Shown here piece after piece: positions 43,244-52,447 of a stretch of 64,000 nucleotides of DNA (the stretch's first letter is position 1; every line of letters starts with the position of its first letter). The DNA comes from Natronomonas moolapensis 8.8.11 (lineage in GTDB: Archaea; Halobacteriota; Halobacteria; Halobacteriales; Haloarculaceae), in contig NC_020388.1 of assembly GCF_000591055.1 (NCBI RefSeq), positions 1,302,001 to 1,366,000 of the forward strand, given 5' to 3'. The position numbers and the translations under genes were made by a program. The notes below the pieces were generated by a model that was not told the origin of the DNA, ran no database searches, and saw only the letters and a program-made list of their open reading frames with translations.

Positions 43244-44209
43244 TCACTCGTTCTCCCGTCGCCGCTTCGTCGGCTTGTCTGTCGGGACGTACGTCCGACC
43301 GACGCTGCTGCCGCCGACAAGTTCCCGGAGCGATAGCTGCCGTTCGACGCCGTCCTCGCGGGTCGACTCGACGCGCCGTTCGGTGGTCTGGAAGTAGTTG
43401 ACGAGGGTGACGAGGACGACGCCGCCGACGGTGTTACCGAGGAGGACGGGGAAGACGAAGCCGACGAGACCCGAACGGAGGGCTGCCTCGCCGAGGAAGA
43501 CGAGATACATGAGTTCGGTGAAGGAGACGACGACGTGAAACAGGTCCGCAAGCGGGATCAACAGAAAGGCGGTGTAGATCAAAAAGAACCGCGAGACCGT
43601 ATCGCGGGCGGCGAAGTCGAGCCAGACGACGCCGGCGACAATCAACCCCGCGAACCCGGCCTTGAAAAACAGATCAAAAAAGCCCGTCTCGACGCCCTTC
43701 CGCGAGATGTCGACGGCAACAGCGGCCGTCTCGGGCGAAAACACGCCCGTCCGCGCCAGGATCAACGCCCCGAACAATCCCCCCGCGAAGTTTCCGACTG
43801 CGACGACGACCCAGGTCCGAAACAGCGCGGGGAGACTCGCCAGCCGCTCCAGGACGAGCGCGACGGGCGGAACCGTGTTCTCGGTGTAGAGTTGATAGCC
43901 GCCAAGGATGATGTATATGAACCCGATCGGGTACAGCATCGCCGCGAGTACCGGGTTGTCCGTTTTGGCGGTCATCGACGAGTAGATCAAGAAGGTGAGC
44001 GTGATCGCAAAGCCCGCAGCCAGCGAACTGAAAAACAGCTCCCGCGTTCCGGTGTCGATCTCCTCGTCGGCGGCGGCGATGATGCGCTGGAACACCTCGT
44101 CGGTCCCGAAACGGTCGCGAACGACCTCCCCGACGGCGGGCGCGCCGCTTCGGGACCGTTCGACGGCGTCCCTGAGCGACTCCTCGTCGGCACCGGGTTC
44201 GTCGTCCAT
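43244..44209 (-). CDS. Formate/nitrite transporter (FNT) family channel
   Basis: This 321-residue protein has a charged N-terminal extension of about 65 residues and six membrane helices. The FNT-typical features include the re-entrant-loop region with GNFAGGLFGALILAR and the final GNTVGGVVLVTLVNYFQTTE. The length and N-terminal extension fit the YfdC-like subgroup. FNT proteins pass small monovalent anions such as formate, nitrite or hydrosulfide as acids; the substrate here is undetermined. The start was placed at MDDEPGADEES. Confidence 0.87.
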   Translation of the reverse strand: MDDEPGADEESLRDAVERSRSGAPAVGEVVRDRFGTDEVFQRIIAAADEEIDTGTRELFFSSLAAGFAITLTFLIYSSMTAKTDNPVLAAMLYPIGFIYIILGGYQLYTENTVPPVALVLERLASLPALFRTWVVVAVGNFAGGLFGALILARTGVFSPETAAVAVDISRKGVETGFFDLFFKAGFAGLIVAGVVWLDFAARDTVSRFFLIYTAFLLIPLADLFHVVVSFTELMYLVFLGEAALRSGLVGFVFPVLLGNTVGGVVLVTLVNYFQTTERRVESTREDGVERQLSLRELVGGSSVGRTYVPTDKPTKRRRENE

Positions 44210-44304
44210 CGGATCGAGTTCCCCTTCGACACCGGAGTTTAAAAACACCGTCCATCGACGGCGCGAACCCCGCGGTATTTTATTCGGGCAGACGTGGACG
44301 GCGT

Positions 44305-44781
44305 ATGGCGATCGAAACCCTCCTCGCCGCGATCGGTCCGAACGACGGCAGCCGGACCGACGAGTTGATCGACGCCGTCGTCGACATCGTCGAACCGACC
44401 GACGCGAGCGTCGTCTTGCTCCACGTTTTCAGCGAAACGGCCTATCGGGCGGGAATCGAAGAAGCCGGGTTCGACCCGGACGCTCCGCCATCGCCCGGGG
44501 AACTGGCCTCGCGGCTCGCCGGGGTCGATGCCGTCGCGGCGGCGCTCGGGGACTCCGGCCTTGAGTACGACATTGTGGGTGAGATCGGCGACGAAAAGGA
44601 GACGATACTGCGGGTCGCCGGCGATACCGATGCGGATCTGCTGTGCGTTTCGGGTCGGAAGCGGTCGCCGACCGGTAAGGCAGTGTTCGGCAGCACGGTC
44701 CACGAACTCATGATGGACGCACCCTGTCCGGTGTTGTTCGTCCGGGAGGGCCTCAGCGGCGACGCGGGGACGGCCGATTGA
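44305..44781 (+). CDS. Universal stress protein (UspA family)
   Basis: This 158-residue single-domain Usp has the ATP-binding motif near the C-terminus in CVSGRKRSPTGKAVFGSTVH (G-2x-G-9x-G-S/T pattern partly met) and the final strand CPVLFVREG. Such proteins bind ATP and help survive stress, with ill-defined biochemistry. A TATA-like GTATTTTATT about 30 bases before the ATG indicates its own leaderless promoter. It converges with the HMG-CoA reductase gene. Confidence 0.9.
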   Translation: MAIETLLAAIGPNDGSRTDELIDAVVDIVEPTDASVVLLHVFSETAYRAGIEEAGFDPDAPPSPGELASRLAGVDAVAAALGDSGLEYDIVGEIGDEKETILRVAGDTDADLLCVSGRKRSPTGKAVFGSTVHELMMDAPCPVLFVREGLSGDAGTAD

Positions 44782-44804
44782 TTGGTCCCGGCGGGTCGCG
44801 CCGA

Positions 44805-46013
44805 TCACCGGCCCAGTTCCTCGTGAGCGCTCGCGAGGTGATTCGAGGCCAACGCGCCGAGCAGCGAGAGCTCCCCGGCCAGCGCCGCCGTGGTGATGAC
44901 CTCGGCGAGCGCGTCCGCGTTCGTGCCGGGCGGATTGCCACCGCCACGAACTCCGACGACGTCGAGGCCCTCGCGCTGTGTCGGGAGTTTCGTCCCGCCG
45001 CCGACGGTTCCGAGTTCCAGGGACGCGATCGTGAGGCTCGCATAGAGATGTCCGTCACGAACGTCGGCGGTCGTGATCGCGTTCGACCCCTCGACGACCT
45101 GGGCGATGTCCTGGCCGGTGGCGAGAAAGGCGGCCGCGACGGTGTTGGCCGCGTGGGCGTTGAACCCGAGCGAGCCCGCCTTGGCCGATCCGACGAGGTT
45201 CTTTCTGGTGTTGGCCTCGCTGATGGCCTCCGGGGTCGTCCCGAAGTACCCCTCGACTACCTCGCGTGGGAGCACCACGTCGGCCGCGACGGTCCGGCCG
45301 CGTCCCTCGACGCTGTTTATCGCCGCCGGCTTCTTGTCGCTGCAGAGGTTGCCCGACAGGGCGACGAGGTTGGCCGGGGTCTCGGACTCGACGGTTTCGC
45401 ACGCGGCCTCGGTCGCGATCGTGGCCATATTCATGCCCATCGCGTCCTTCGTGTCGTAGGCGAACCGGAGGAAGACGTTGTCTCCGACGACGTAGGGCGT
45501 CACATCCCGCAACTCCCCGTGGCCCGTCGTCGACTCGGCGGTGGCCGCGAGGCGGTCGGCGTTGTCCCTGACCCAGGCTGCGGTTTCGCTCGCCTCGGCG
45601 ACGCCCTCGACCCGGAACACCGGCGCGCGGGTCATAGCGTTTTTTAATACTCTCGCCGTGGCACCCGCGGCCGCCCGCATCGCCGCACAGCCGCGGTTGA
45701 CAGAGGCGACCAGCGCACCCTCGGTCGTCGCGAGCGGGAGATACGGCTCGCCCGCCACCGCGGCGCCGTCGACGGCGACCGGGCCGACGACGCCCATCGG
45801 CACCTGCGCCGCCCCCACCATGTTCTCGATGTTGGGTTCGGCGGCGGCGGCGTCGAAGGCGTAGGCCCCAGTAGTTTCGAGATCCGCCCCGGTCTCGTCG
45901 GCGAGGAGCCGCCTGCGGGCCGCCGTCGCAACGTCGGCGTCGGCGTGCTGTTCGAGTTCGTGAAGCCGCAGATCGCCGTCCTCGACGGCGGTGACGAGTT
46001 CGTCGGTATCCAT
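44805..46013 (-). CDS. hmgA: 3-hydroxy-3-methylglutaryl-CoA reductase (NADPH, class I)
   Basis: This 402-residue enzyme makes mevalonate for archaeal isoprenoid ether lipids and is the target of mevinolin and statins. Class I motifs include ENMVGAAQVPMGVVGP, DAMGMNMATIATEA, NLCSDKKPAAINSVEGRG and ELGTVGGGTKLPTQREGL, with catalytic Glu, Lys, Asp and a C-terminal His (LASAHEELGR). It has no membrane domain. It is divergent from nadA; the 232-base gap contains promoters for both. Confidence 0.97.
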   Translation of the reverse strand: MDTDELVTAVEDGDLRLHELEQHADADVATAARRRLLADETGADLETTGAYAFDAAAAEPNIENMVGAAQVPMGVVGPVAVDGAAVAGEPYLPLATTEGALVASVNRGCAAMRAAAGATARVLKNAMTRAPVFRVEGVAEASETAAWVRDNADRLAATAESTTGHGELRDVTPYVVGDNVFLRFAYDTKDAMGMNMATIATEAACETVESETPANLVALSGNLCSDKKPAAINSVEGRGRTVAADVVLPREVVEGYFGTTPEAISEANTRKNLVGSAKAGSLGFNAHAANTVAAAFLATGQDIAQVVEGSNAITTADVRDGHLYASLTIASLELGTVGGGTKLPTQREGLDVVGVRGGGNPPGTNADALAEVITTAALAGELSLLGALASNHLASAHEELGR

Positions 46014-46192
46014 ACCGGCGAGGTCGGCTGCCTGTGACTAATGGCTTCCGTCCCGCAGAGCGGCGGTTCTGTCGTTATTTATCGGCAGGTGGGGCATAAT
46101 ACACCGAACTGCCAAGAACGCTCATCGACACAGACGGAGCTTCATGCCGCATTTTCTAAGCAAGATCGCTCTTTCATAGGCTTTTTGAAGAC

Positions 46193-46245
46193 AAATATTT
46201 ATCAATACAGAGCACTGTGTGTCTGGATACATCCGGAGACCGATA
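46193..46245 (+). promoter_or_regulatory. nadA promoter region with imperfect inverted repeat
   Basis: ATATTTATCA near 46193 is a good TATA box, in a stretch (about 46090-46215) much richer in A and T than the rest of the window. Between it and the ATG lies GTCTGGAT/ATCCGGAGAC (about 46222-46241), an imperfect inverted repeat at or just after the expected transcription start. It is a candidate operator for NAD-dependent control, inferred only. Confidence 0.4.
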
Positions 46246-47388
46246 ATGAACGAAATGGAAACGGCGGACCTCGAAACGGACCTCAGCCTGTTCAAATACG
46301 ACCATCTCGAGCAACTCCCGCCCGCGTACCGGACGCTGGAGGAAACAGAGCGCAGCGACCGCATCGCGGCCGCAAAGGCGGAACTCGGCGACGACGTCGT
46401 CGTGCTCGGCCACAACTATCAGCGCCGCGAAATCGTAGAGCACGCCGACTTTATCGGGGACTCCTACGGACTCTCGAAGCGCGCCGCCGAGGCCGACGCG
46501 GAGTACGTGATCTTCGCGGGCGTGACGTTCATGGCCGAGTCGGCCGACATCATCACTGACGACGACCAGACCGTACTCCTGCCGTCGATGGAGGCGTCCT
46601 GTCCCATGGCCGGGATGGCCGAGGCGCTACAGGTCGACGCTGCTTGGGCGGAACTCACCGCCGTCGTCGACGACGACACCGAGATCGTTCCCATCACGTA
46701 TATGAACAGCTACGCGGACCTCAAGGCGTTCTGTGCGGAGCAGGGCGGGTTGGTGTGTACGTCGTCGAACGCCCACCGCGCCTTCGAGTACGCCTTCGAG
46801 AACGGTGACAAGGTGTTGTTTCTCCCGGACAAACACCTCGGGACGAACACGGCCCACCGGCTCGACCAGGGGGACGAAACCGTCGAGTGGGACCCCTGGG
46901 ACGCCGAGGGGACGGACGCGAGCGAAATTCGCGAGAACGACATCCTCCTGTGGGACGGCTACTGTCAGGTCCACGAGCGGTTCCGGGTCGAACACGTCGA
47001 GCAGATCCGAGACGACCACCCCGACGCGAACGTGATCGTCCACCCCGAGTGCCGACGCGAGGTCGTCGCGGCCGCCGACGAGGCCGGCTCGACGGCCACG
47101 ATCCGCGAGACGGTCGAGAACGCCGATCCCGGCGATACGTGGGCGATCGGGACGGAGATCCACCTCGCGAACCACCTCGCCCGGTGGCATCCGGAGGTGA
47201 ACGTGCTCCCGCTGTGTGGCGACGCCTGCATGGACTGCAACGCCATGCGGCAGATCGACCCCAACTACCTGACGTGGGTCCTCGAGGGACTGGTCGAGGG
47301 GCGCGAGCGAAACGTCATCGAAGTCGCCCCCGAGGAGAAAGCGCGGGCGGAACTGGCCCTCGAGCGAATGCTGGAGATCCAGGGATGA
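46246..47388 (+). CDS. nadA: Quinolinate synthase A
   Basis: This 380-residue [4Fe-4S] enzyme condenses iminoaspartate with dihydroxyacetone phosphate to quinolinate. Conserved blocks are VVLGHNYQRREIVEHADFIG, SCPMAGMAEA (first cluster Cys), NVIVHPECRREVVAAADEAG (second) and LPLCGDACMDCNAM (third). The start was placed at MNEMETADLE because the upstream frame overlaps the promoter. An alternative start is ATG 46255. The stop overlaps nadB by 4 bases, so nadA-nadB-nadC are an operon for de novo NAD synthesis. Confidence 0.95.
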   Translation: MNEMETADLETDLSLFKYDHLEQLPPAYRTLEETERSDRIAAAKAELGDDVVVLGHNYQRREIVEHADFIGDSYGLSKRAAEADAEYVIFAGVTFMAESADIITDDDQTVLLPSMEASCPMAGMAEALQVDAAWAELTAVVDDDTEIVPITYMNSYADLKAFCAEQGGLVCTSSNAHRAFEYAFENGDKVLFLPDKHLGTNTAHRLDQGDETVEWDPWDAEGTDASEIRENDILLWDGYCQVHERFRVEHVEQIRDDHPDANVIVHPECRREVVAAADEAGSTATIRETVENADPGDTWAIGTEIHLANHLARWHPEVNVLPLCGDACMDCNAMRQIDPNYLTWVLEGLVEGRERNVIEVAPEEKARAELALERMLEIQG

Positions 47389-48974
47389 CGGCGCGAACGA
47401 CGGACGTACTCGTCGTCGGATCGGGCATCGCCGGCTGTGCGGCCGCGCTCGCCGCGGCCCGCGAAGGGGCCGAGGTGACGGTCGCCTCGAAAGCGACCCG
47501 CCCCGAGGACGCCTCCTCGTGGTGGGCCCAGGGCGGCATCGCCGTCTCGAGGGACGACCCGGAGCGGTTCAAACGGGACATTCTGGACGCGAGCGACGAC
47601 ACCGCTGACCCCGAGGCGGTCGACGTCCTAGTCGAGAACGCCAACGACGCCGTGGAGGACGTGCTGTTGGGGACCCTCGACGTCAGGTTCGATCGCACGG
47701 CGTCCGGCGAGGAACCGGCGGCGTCGACAGACGGGCACGCGGCGGGACCGTCGACGCGCGAAGGGTTCGATTTCGGCCGCGAGGCCGCCCACAGCGACGA
47801 CCGGATCCTCCACGTCGACGCCTCGACGGGCGAGGCGATCCACGTGCCGTTCCTGAATCACCTCGATGCACACGAAAGCGTCGAGATCCGCGAAGACACC
47901 GCGGCGCTGGAGTTGATCCGCCACGAGGGACGGGTGTACGGCGCGATGCTGGAACGCGGTGGGGAGGTGGTGCCGACCTTCGCCGGCGCGACGGTGCTCG
48001 CGACGGGCGGTGTCGGCGACCTCTACCCCGGTTCCACCAACCCGGCCGGCACGACCGCCGACGGCATCGGGATGGCGGCGCTGGCCGGCGCGGACGTCGC
48101 GGATATGGAGTACGTCCAGTTCCACCCGACGGTGTACACCGGGGCGGCACACGGTGCGGCGGCGGGCGAGGAAGACACCGGCGGCGACGGCGGGCAGTTC
48201 CTCGTGAGCGAAGCCGTCCGCGGGGAGGGTGCTGTCCTGCGGAACGGCGACGGCGAGCGGTTCATGCCGGGCTATCACGAGGCCGCCGAGCTTGCCCCTC
48301 GCGACGTGGTCGCCCGTGCGGTGACGGCCGAGCGCGAGGCGACGGGCGAGGTCCGTCTGGACGTCTCGCCGCTGGCGTTCGCCGAGTCGTTTCCGGACCT
48401 CGCGGCACTGTGTGCTGACAACGGCGTCGACTACGCCGACGGCATCCCGGTCGCGCCCGCCGAGCACTTCCTCTGTGGTGGGGTCACCGTCGACGACTGT
48501 GGGCGGAGTTCGCTAGAAGCGCTCTACGCGGTCGGCGAGACGGCCTGTACCGGCGTTCACGGCGCGAACCGCCTCGCCTCGACGAGCCTGCTCGAAGGGC
48601 TCGTTTGGGGGCTGCGTGCCGGTGCCGACGCGGCCGGCCGCGAGCCGACGACCGTCGAACCCCCCGAGTTGCGGGACCGGGACCCGGCGCTACCGGAGGG
48701 CTTCGCCCGCGAGAAGTTCCACCGGCTCCGTCGCGTGATGGCCGGAGATGTCGGGCTCGAACGCAGCCCGGCGGACCTCAAGCGCGCCCGGTCGGTCCTC
48801 CGCCGGCTCAAGGGCGAGGTCGACGCCTACGTCCGCACGCGGACCTCGCGGTCGCTGTACGAACTCCGTCACGCCGTCACGGCGGCGCTGTTAATCGCGC
48901 GCGCCGCCGGCGAGAACGACGAGAGCGTCGGCACTCACTACCTGATCGACGCCCCGGAGGCGAGCGCCGACTGA
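47385..48974 (+). CDS. nadB: L-aspartate oxidase
   Basis: This 529-residue FAD enzyme of the succinate dehydrogenase/fumarate reductase flavoprotein family oxidises aspartate to iminoaspartate for NadA. It has an N-terminal dinucleotide fold LVVGSGIAGCAAALAAAREG, a conserved WWAQGGIAVSRDD, the active-site region YVQFHPTVY and the FAD-binding LYAVGETACTGVHGANRLAS. An acidic insert (about 105-130) is lineage-typical. The ATG lies within the nadA stop overlap. Confidence 0.95.
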   Translation: MTARTTDVLVVGSGIAGCAAALAAAREGAEVTVASKATRPEDASSWWAQGGIAVSRDDPERFKRDILDASDDTADPEAVDVLVENANDAVEDVLLGTLDVRFDRTASGEEPAASTDGHAAGPSTREGFDFGREAAHSDDRILHVDASTGEAIHVPFLNHLDAHESVEIREDTAALELIRHEGRVYGAMLERGGEVVPTFAGATVLATGGVGDLYPGSTNPAGTTADGIGMAALAGADVADMEYVQFHPTVYTGAAHGAAAGEEDTGGDGGQFLVSEAVRGEGAVLRNGDGERFMPGYHEAAELAPRDVVARAVTAEREATGEVRLDVSPLAFAESFPDLAALCADNGVDYADGIPVAPAEHFLCGGVTVDDCGRSSLEALYAVGETACTGVHGANRLASTSLLEGLVWGLRAGADAAGREPTTVEPPELRDRDPALPEGFAREKFHRLRRVMAGDVGLERSPADLKRARSVLRRLKGEVDAYVRTRTSRSLYELRHAVTAALLIARAAGENDESVGTHYLIDAPEASAD

Positions 48975-48978
48975 GTCG

Positions 48979-49788
48979 ATGATTCCGACCAGTACGATCG
49001 AGGCCTGGCTCCGCGAGGATCTCGGACACCACGACGTGACGAACGACGTCCCGGGGGAGACCGAGGGCCGGCTCGTCGCCACGGAACGCGGTGTCGCCGC
49101 CGGCATTGAGGCGGCGACGCAGGTCTTCGAGTATCTCGGGGTTGAGTCCTCGACAGCGGTCGGCGCCGGTGACCGCGTCGACGCCGGCGACGTGGTGTTC
49201 CGGACGGAGGGACCGGCCCGGGAGACACTCCGCGGCGAACGCGTGGCGGTCAACGTCGCGGCCCACGCCTCGGGCATCGCGACGCGGACCCGAACGGCAC
49301 TCGAGGCGGCCCGCCGCGTCTCCGAGGACGTCGCCGTCGCCGGAACCCGGAAGACGACGCCGGGGTTGCGCGGGGTGGAAAAACGCGCCGTCGCGGCCGG
49401 CGGGGGCGACACCCACCGACTCGACTGCTCGCACATGGTGATGATAAAGGACAACCACGTCGCCGAACTGGGGATCGAACGGGCCGTCGAGCGGTTCCGC
49501 GAGCGCGCCTCGTTCGCGACCCGGATCGAGGTCGAAGCCGAAACCGAAGCCGAAGCGCTCGCGGCCGCCGAGGCGGGTGCCGACGTCGTCTTGCTCGATA
49601 ACATGATGCCGGCCGAGACGGCGGCTACCGTCGAGGTCCTTCCCGAGGGTGTCGTGACCGAGGCCAGCGGCGGAATCACCATCGAGTCGCTCCCCGAATA
49701 CGCCGCGACGGGGGTCGACGTCGTCTCGCTCGGATCGCTGACACACAGCGCCGACGCGCTGGACCTCTCATTCCGGATCGGAGAGTGA
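48979..49788 (+). CDS. nadC: Nicotinate-nucleotide pyrophosphorylase (carboxylating)
   Basis: This 269-residue quinolinate phosphoribosyltransferase makes nicotinate mononucleotide. Motifs include LREDLGHHDVTNDV, AVNVAAHASGIATRTRT, VAGTRKTTPGLRGVEKRAVAA, HRLDCSHMVMIKDNHVAELG and VVLLDNMMP, covering the quinolinate and PRPP sites. It starts 4 bases after nadB, completing the nadABC operon. Confidence 0.96.
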   Translation: MIPTSTIEAWLREDLGHHDVTNDVPGETEGRLVATERGVAAGIEAATQVFEYLGVESSTAVGAGDRVDAGDVVFRTEGPARETLRGERVAVNVAAHASGIATRTRTALEAARRVSEDVAVAGTRKTTPGLRGVEKRAVAAGGGDTHRLDCSHMVMIKDNHVAELGIERAVERFRERASFATRIEVEAETEAEALAAAEAGADVVLLDNMMPAETAATVEVLPEGVVTEASGGITIESLPEYAATGVDVVSLGSLTHSADALDLSFRIGE

Positions 49789-49843
49789 GGACGGCGGTGG
49801 GCGCGTCGACCCCGCCAGGACGGTAACGCGGGCGTCCGGCCTA

Positions 49844-49864
49844 TTGAAGAGTATTTATCTTCAA
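49844..49864. promoter_or_regulatory. Inverted repeat enclosing a TATA-like box
   Basis: TTGAAGA (49844-49850) and TCTTCAA (49858-49864) are perfect arms around GTATTTA, which overlaps a TATA-like sequence. It lies 63 bases before the DUF3311-like gene. A second TATA-like TTCTTAATAC lies nearer, at about 49890. This is a strong candidate operator overlapping a promoter, controlling the symporter operon. Confidence 0.55.
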
Positions 49865-49927
49865 AACGCGGTTCGGTCGGCAATCGATGTTTCTTAATAC
49901 GAGTAGCTACAACTACTTTTCGACAAC

Positions 49928-50152
49928 ATGGCTTCGACAGCCGAACGGTACGGATGGGCGATGGTGATGGCGCTGCTCCTCGCGCTCGCGATCCCGTGGT
50001 TCCTGTGGAGCGTCGACCGTCTCGTTTGGGGACTGCCGCTTTGGCTGTGGTGGCACGTCGGGTGGATGCTCGCCGCGTCGGTCGTCTTTTGGGCGTTCTC
50101 CCGGCGTGCGTGGGGAATCTGGATCGTCGACGCGGGCGGTGAGACGGCGTGA
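49928..50152 (+). CDS. DUF3311-like small membrane subunit
   Basis: This 74-residue protein has two hydrophobic helices (about 10-28 and 36-60). It is of the kind encoded beside SSS-family symporters in many prokaryotes (DUF3311), and the GTGA overlap with the symporter gene supports that assignment. It is probably an accessory subunit for transport. The ATG at 49928 has an AT-rich leader with a promoter-like region. Confidence 0.8.
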   Translation: MASTAERYGWAMVMALLLALAIPWFLWSVDRLVWGLPLWLWWHVGWMLAASVVFWAFSRRAWGIWIVDAGGETA

Positions 50153-51678
50153 CCGCGAGCCTCCAGATGGGGATCGTCGTCGGCTACCTCCTCCTCGCGC
50201 TCGGGGTCGGCCTCGCCGCCTACCGGGTCACCGACCGCGCGGCCGAGGACTTCTACCTGGCGAGTCGGACCTTCGGAACCGTTGTGTTGCTGTTCACTGT
50301 CTTCGCGACGCTGTTGTCGGCGTTCACCTTCTTCGGCGGGCCGGACACCGCCTACGCCTTCGGGCCGGAGTGGATCCTCGTAATGGGGCTGATGGACGGG
50401 CTCATCTTCGCTCTTCTGTGGTACGTCGTCGGCTACAAACAGTGGCTGTTGGGACAGCGCTACGGCTACGTCACGCTGGGCGAGTTGCTCGGCGATCGGT
50501 TCGGTTCGCGGTCGATCCGCGCGCTCGTCGCCGGCGTCTCGCTGTTTTGGCTGTTCCCGTACGTCATGCTCCAACAGATCGGCGCGGGCGGGGCCTTGGC
50601 CGCCCTCACCGACGGGACCGTCCCCTTCGCTGCTGGGGCGACGCTGATAACGGGCTTTATGATCGCCTATGTCGTGTTGGCGGGGATGCGCGGAATCGCC
50701 TGGACGGACACCCTCCAGGGGGCGTTCATGCTTGTTGCGGTCTGGAGCGCGCTGTTGTGGGTGCTCGTCGCCGTCGACGGCGGGGTCGGCACGATCAACG
50801 CCGGCCTCGCGGCGACGAACCCCGAGTTCCTCGCGCTCGGCAGCGGGTTTTACACCCCGGGGACGATGCTCACGTTCGCGATCTCGATCGCCTTCGGCGT
50901 GGCGATGTTCCCACAGGTCAACCAGCGCTTTTTTACCGCCGCCTCGGAGACGGTGTTGAAACGGTCGTTCGCCCTGTGGCCGCTTCTCGTGTTGTTGCTT
51001 TTCGTCCCCGCGTTCCTCCTCGGCACCTGGGGCCGCGGCCTCGGCCTCGAGGCGGACATCGGCGCGGGCGAGAGCATTCTCCCGGTCGTCCTCGCGGAGT
51101 ACACCCCGGCGTGGTTCGCCGCTCTCGTCGTCGCGGGCGCGATCGCCGCGATGATGTCCTCCTCGGACTCGATGTTGCTGTCGGGATCGTCGTATTTCAC
51201 CCGCGACATCTACCGCCCGCTCGTCGACGACGGGCTCTCCGAGACGGCGGAGGACCGCCTCGGACGGGCCGGCGTCGTCGCCTTCGCGGTCGGCGCCCTC
51301 GCGGCGAGCGTCTGGGCCGAGGCGGAGGCCTTCGGCGCGGCGACGGTCGGATCGATCCTCGTCGACATCGGCGACCTCGCGTTCGGCGGGTTCGCACAGC
51401 TCGCACTCCCGGTCGTCGTTGCGCTGTACTGGCGGCGGACGACGGGGACCGGACTCGCTGCCGGCGTCGTCGCCTCCCAGATCGCCTACATCGTCTTCAA
51501 CTTTCTGCCGGAGACGGGCGTCGGCTCTCTCACCCTGTTTTCGGACGCGTATCTCGGGTGGGGGATCTCGATCTACTGTATGCTCTTCGGCCTCCTCGTG
51601 ACCGTTGCCGTCTCGGCCGCCACGGCGGCGAACCCCGAAGCGAACGTCGACGATCATTTCGGGCTCCGGGCGGACTGA
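50149..51678 (+). CDS. Sodium:solute symporter (SSS family)
   Basis: This 509-residue protein has about 13 helices. The N-terminal region shows AAYRVTDRAAEDFYLASRTF and the sodium-site helix with FFGGPDTAYAFG. VLAGMRGIAWTDTLQGAFML is the SSS signature and MMSSSDSMLLSGSSYFTRDI is the conserved helix-9 region. The substrate is unclear; the DUF3311 partner is typical of panF-like or carboxylate symporters. Start GTG at 50149 overlaps the small subunit's stop by 4 bases. Confidence 0.92.
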   Translation: MTASLQMGIVVGYLLLALGVGLAAYRVTDRAAEDFYLASRTFGTVVLLFTVFATLLSAFTFFGGPDTAYAFGPEWILVMGLMDGLIFALLWYVVGYKQWLLGQRYGYVTLGELLGDRFGSRSIRALVAGVSLFWLFPYVMLQQIGAGGALAALTDGTVPFAAGATLITGFMIAYVVLAGMRGIAWTDTLQGAFMLVAVWSALLWVLVAVDGGVGTINAGLAATNPEFLALGSGFYTPGTMLTFAISIAFGVAMFPQVNQRFFTAASETVLKRSFALWPLLVLLLFVPAFLLGTWGRGLGLEADIGAGESILPVVLAEYTPAWFAALVVAGAIAAMMSSSDSMLLSGSSYFTRDIYRPLVDDGLSETAEDRLGRAGVVAFAVGALAASVWAEAEAFGAATVGSILVDIGDLAFGGFAQLALPVVVALYWRRTTGTGLAAGVVASQIAYIVFNFLPETGVGSLTLFSDAYLGWGISIYCMLFGLLVTVAVSAATAANPEANVDDHFGLRAD

Positions 51679-51732
51679 CGCGAGCGCCCGTTTCGACCGA
51701 ACCGCGCTCGTGTCTCGACCGTTCGCCCCGGC

Positions 51733-52326
51733 TCAGTCGTCGGCCGCCGCGAACGCCTCGCCGTGGCTCACCTCGTCGCCGAGGAGGTCCATGAACGCCG
51801 AGAGCCACTCGGGGTGATCCGGCCACGCCTGCCCGGTCACGAGGTTGCCGTCGGTGACGACGCCGTCGACCCACGAACAGCCCGCGGCCTCGCACTCGGC
51901 TCTGACCGCCGGATAGGCGGTGAGTTCGTAGCCCTCGAGGACGCCGGCAGCGGCGAGGATCTGTGGGCCGTGACACACCGCCGCGACCGGCTTGTCGGTC
52001 TCGAAGAAGTGCCGAACCGCCTCGAGGACGGGCTCGTGCGTCCGGAGGTACTCGGGGGCGCGCCCGCCGGGCACACAGAGGGCGTCGTAGTCGCTCGGCT
52101 CTGTTTCGGCCATCGTCGCGTTCAACTCGAAGTCGTGCCCGCGGGACTCCATATACGTCTGATCGCCGCGGAAGTCGTGGATCGCGGTCTTGATCGTCTC
52201 GCCGGCTTCCTTGTCGGGACAGACGGTGTGGACCTCGTGGCCGACCATCTCGAGCGCCTGAAACGGCACCATAATTTCGTAGTCCTCGCCGAAGTCACCG
52301 ACGATCATCAGGATTTGCTTGCCCAT
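51733..52326 (-). CDS. DJ-1/PfpI family protein
   Basis: This 197-residue protein has the class I glutamine amidotransferase-like fold. The nucleophile elbow is VAAVCHGPQILAAAGV (Cys near residue 117), with Glu in MIVGDFGEDYE and CVPGGRAPEYLR as in the DJ-1 triad region. It may act as a glyoxalase/deglycase, a chaperone or a protease; the family is poorly resolved. The start was placed at MGKQILMIVGDF; the longer frame has no family similarity. Confidence 0.9.
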   Translation of the reverse strand: MGKQILMIVGDFGEDYEIMVPFQALEMVGHEVHTVCPDKEAGETIKTAIHDFRGDQTYMESRGHDFELNATMAETEPSDYDALCVPGGRAPEYLRTHEPVLEAVRHFFETDKPVAAVCHGPQILAAAGVLEGYELTAYPAVRAECEAAGCSWVDGVVTDGNLVTGQAWPDHPEWLSAFMDLLGDEVSHGEAFAAADD

Positions 52327-52447
52327 TGGTATCACCATTCTCCCTGTTGCACGAGCGATAAATAAACCCCTGTGTCGGGCGGGATTGTGGCGCTCCGAAC
52401 CCCCGTATCCGGCGGAACGGCGGCGTTGCACCGGACGTCCCGACCTC

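Noticed and set aside
49894-51657. 587-codon minus-strand frame opposite the sodium:solute symporter
   Set aside because: Translation is dominated by Arg, Glu and Asp with no family resemblance; the symporter on the plus strand has all expected helices and motifs.
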